Assembly: GCA_935421135.1 (NCBI GenBank)
Contig: OW285189.1
Span: 10,809,072 to 10,873,071, forward strand
Source: Bugulina stolonifera
Lineage: Eukaryota > Bryozoa > Gymnolaemata > Cheilostomatida > Bugulidae
Direction of reading: 5' to 3'
Length of the DNA stretch: 64,000 bases
Shown: piece by piece, positions 62,112 to 64,000 of the stretch
Position numbering within the stretch: the stretch's first letter is position 1
How the letters are laid out: every line of letters starts with the position of its first letter
Notes under the pieces: model-generated
Database searches by the model: none
The model's input: only the letters and a program-made list of their open reading frames with translations
Told to the model about the DNA's origin: nothing
Program-made: the position numbers and the translations under genes

Positions 62112-63945
62112 TCAGCTATTCCCAGCGTTGTTACAACCACTCTGTAATTAAATAATGAAGACAATCAATATAACAATGTACACTTGATTAAAAAGATTTA
62201 ATTTGTTCAAATTTTTTAAATCAAAAGTATTGGTCGTTGATTTGCCATGCTGCACCCTACAAGCAATTGCTGGTTGCAAACACCATGGAGCGGGGTGCAT
62301 TCATTTCAGATCAATTTTAATTTAAAGTTGTCTTTTCCCAGCTGTGTAGTGGGAGACAGATTGAGAGAGGACAACTTCAAATTATGACCGATGGAGCAGC
62401 GTCATCCTGAGCTAAGCAAAAGGTTATGGGAAGGTGAAAATGATTCTTACCTTTTCCATGGCATACTGCCAAGAGTACATCTGCTCTAACCAATTATCAT
62501 GTTCCGTGCACCACAATAGTATCTTCTTCTCATACTGGCATTCCTCTGTCAGACAATCTAATAAACCATGAAGTTAGCAATAATCCATATATTATATAAT
62601 CTATCACAATACATAATGTATGTAAGTTTAGTTATTCACTTGGAAGTCCACAAAATATTAAGGATGTATATTAATGAGTCTACATAAGAAAAAGCATAAT
62701 TCACTCCATCTTAAATAATAAAATAAACAGAATTACATGTATAACAAAGCTACATCCTTGCATGTTATTATACACATCTTCATATTTATTTTATAGTGAT
62801 ATTTTTGTTCTTTTAAGATAAATGCAATAAATACCCTAATAAGTTTCCAGTATGATATTACAAGGGAACATAACTATAACATCATATCTGGTAGGTAGAC
62901 CTGACTATAAACCAACCTGACAGTTTGAGTTGATATGTCACCATACATGTGTTATCATCTGCATCTCTCAGCTCCCAATTACCAGCGTCCTCCGGTCTTC
63001 CGTTCATTATATACAGTGAGTTATTCTTGGTCAATATAAATCTACCTAATTTTTCATTAACGATGCTTCCATTGTGATACCTAAAACAAACAACGCATAT
63101 ACAGGGTTAGAAAATATTATGTTGTATGATTTTAAGACAAAGTCTAATTGTATAGTATATAAATGGAAACCATGGAACATAAACATTTGCAAAGAGCTAA
63201 CCTAAACTACATACAATTACATAGCATTTTATACTATTGTGAAGTGGTCTTCTTTGTAAATAAAGATTTTACTCTAATAGAGTGGAAGGGAACAATATAA
63301 TATAACATTCAGCACAGGCATTCTTCTATGTAATAGAAGTGCATTGAGAAGAAGTAATGTTACACTTGCAATTTCTATTGCTACAAAAAATAACATCAAA
63401 TTAGTTAAGCATCTCTGCATGTAGATAAAACTGAACGAATCTGTGATAACAATAATAATGTAACATATAATTTGACACTAACTCAAAACAAAACAGCTAC
63501 AATGTATATACTTGTAGTGGATTTTCCTAGATGTCATAAAAGCTCTGGCTTGGTGCATTGGAATACAAACTTTCTGGTCTAGGGGCTCGAGTTTGGGGTT
63601 TAGGCCAATCAATGGTCAAGATCAGACTCACCTAAGCTAGAGCATTATGCAACAGATAGAAATTTGCAAATAATATATTTACCATTTAAATTGATCAAGA
63701 GATGTTGATTGGTGCAGACTTAATGTCGTGTCTAGAAATACATCTTCATTTGGGTCAAATATTTGATTCTTCACTAAGCAAGCTGAAAGACAAGCAGTTA
63801 TTCAGAAATACACAGTGTACATGTACATGCTTAATTACAAAATGCATATCCGCTTAATTCTAAGGAGTTATCTACCCGTTGCCAATCTGAAGGGTACTGT
63901 GGGATTTTTACTGCATACATTGTAAAACATGGTTGCTGTGTTGGT
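62112..63945 (-). CDS. Ig-like-domain protein, 3' part (partial gene)
   Basis: Five phase-consistent exons on the minus strand (63945-63876, 63773-63683, 63080-62917, 62557-62451, 62141-62112) encode the last ~153 residues. Upstream exons lie outside the window. The visible part reads FYNVCSKNPTVPF, then FKWYHNGSIV, RFILTKNNSLYIMNGRPEDAG and NWELRDADD. That is the W, L-x-I and D-x-G pattern of an immunoglobulin fold. The usual strand B and F cysteines are replaced: the position after DAGNW is E/L, and none precedes the core W at the usual distance. A cysteine-bearing C-terminal stretch follows (CLTEECQYEK, LLWCTEHDNWLEQM) and the end is SGCNNAGNS. No transmembrane helix is visible in this part. 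Family and function are unknown. Confidence 0.65.
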
Positions 63946-64000
63946 CTATAAAATAATAACAATTTCAGTGACGCTTTATTATTCATGCAAGTTGCTCTCA

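Overview
The window is nuclear DNA of an invertebrate animal. It is AT-rich, and its genes are split into many short exons with GT/AG introns of about 0.1 to 3 kb. No bacterial features are present. The recognisable genes are conserved animal genes, and one is a gustatory-receptor-like gene. Together with the dense, decayed transposons this suggests a marine invertebrate, possibly an early-branching one such as a sponge. The sequence alone does not fix the lineage. I assembled the gene models by hand from splice sites, reading phase and remembered family similarity, and no search was run.

Left part (1-13.6 kb): a solo-LTR-like element (91-706); a complete seven-helix gustatory-receptor-like gene on the minus strand (1077-3411, four exons); a two-exon coiled-coil gene on the minus strand (4251-6831) whose intron carries a foldback MITE and a second LTR; then a repeat-rich gap. 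The gap holds a ~4 kb element with long inverted termini (7057-11021), a tRNA-derived SINE with an 18-bp target duplication (11872-12207) and a GC-rich tandem dimer (12779-13180).

Middle (13.6-35 kb): a complete 15-exon YTHDC1-type m6A-reader gene on the plus strand (13633-25332, 800 aa). Its introns contain an 11-bp minisatellite, a 27-bp minisatellite, a 25-bp array that duplicates a splice donor, a hAT element and a MITE. It is followed by a single-exon type I membrane protein (27068-27844) and a complete 11-exon syntaxin-18 gene (30209-34851, 346 aa).

Right part (35-64 kb): on the minus strand, a five-exon MYORG-like family 31 glycosidase relative (35234-41911, 957 aa) with a long cytosolic tail and an apparently degenerate active site. 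Then comes a plus-strand, 18-exon ZFR gene (47155-61106, 887 aa) with three zinc fingers and a DZF domain. Its introns hold LINE relics, a recent 332-bp duplication, a 35-bp minisatellite, a TTAA-flanked element and a second donor-duplicating array. Last is the 3' part of a minus-strand gene with an Ig-like domain (62112-63945), which runs off the window.

The neighbours are not an operon. They cover separate housekeeping roles: nuclear m6A reading (YTHDC1), double-stranded-RNA-linked splicing (ZFR), ER fusion (syntaxin-18), and membrane or secretory glycoprotein functions. The least expected observations are the receptor gene, the two places where a functional 5' splice site is the seed of a tandem repeat, and the pseudoenzyme-like glycosidase.
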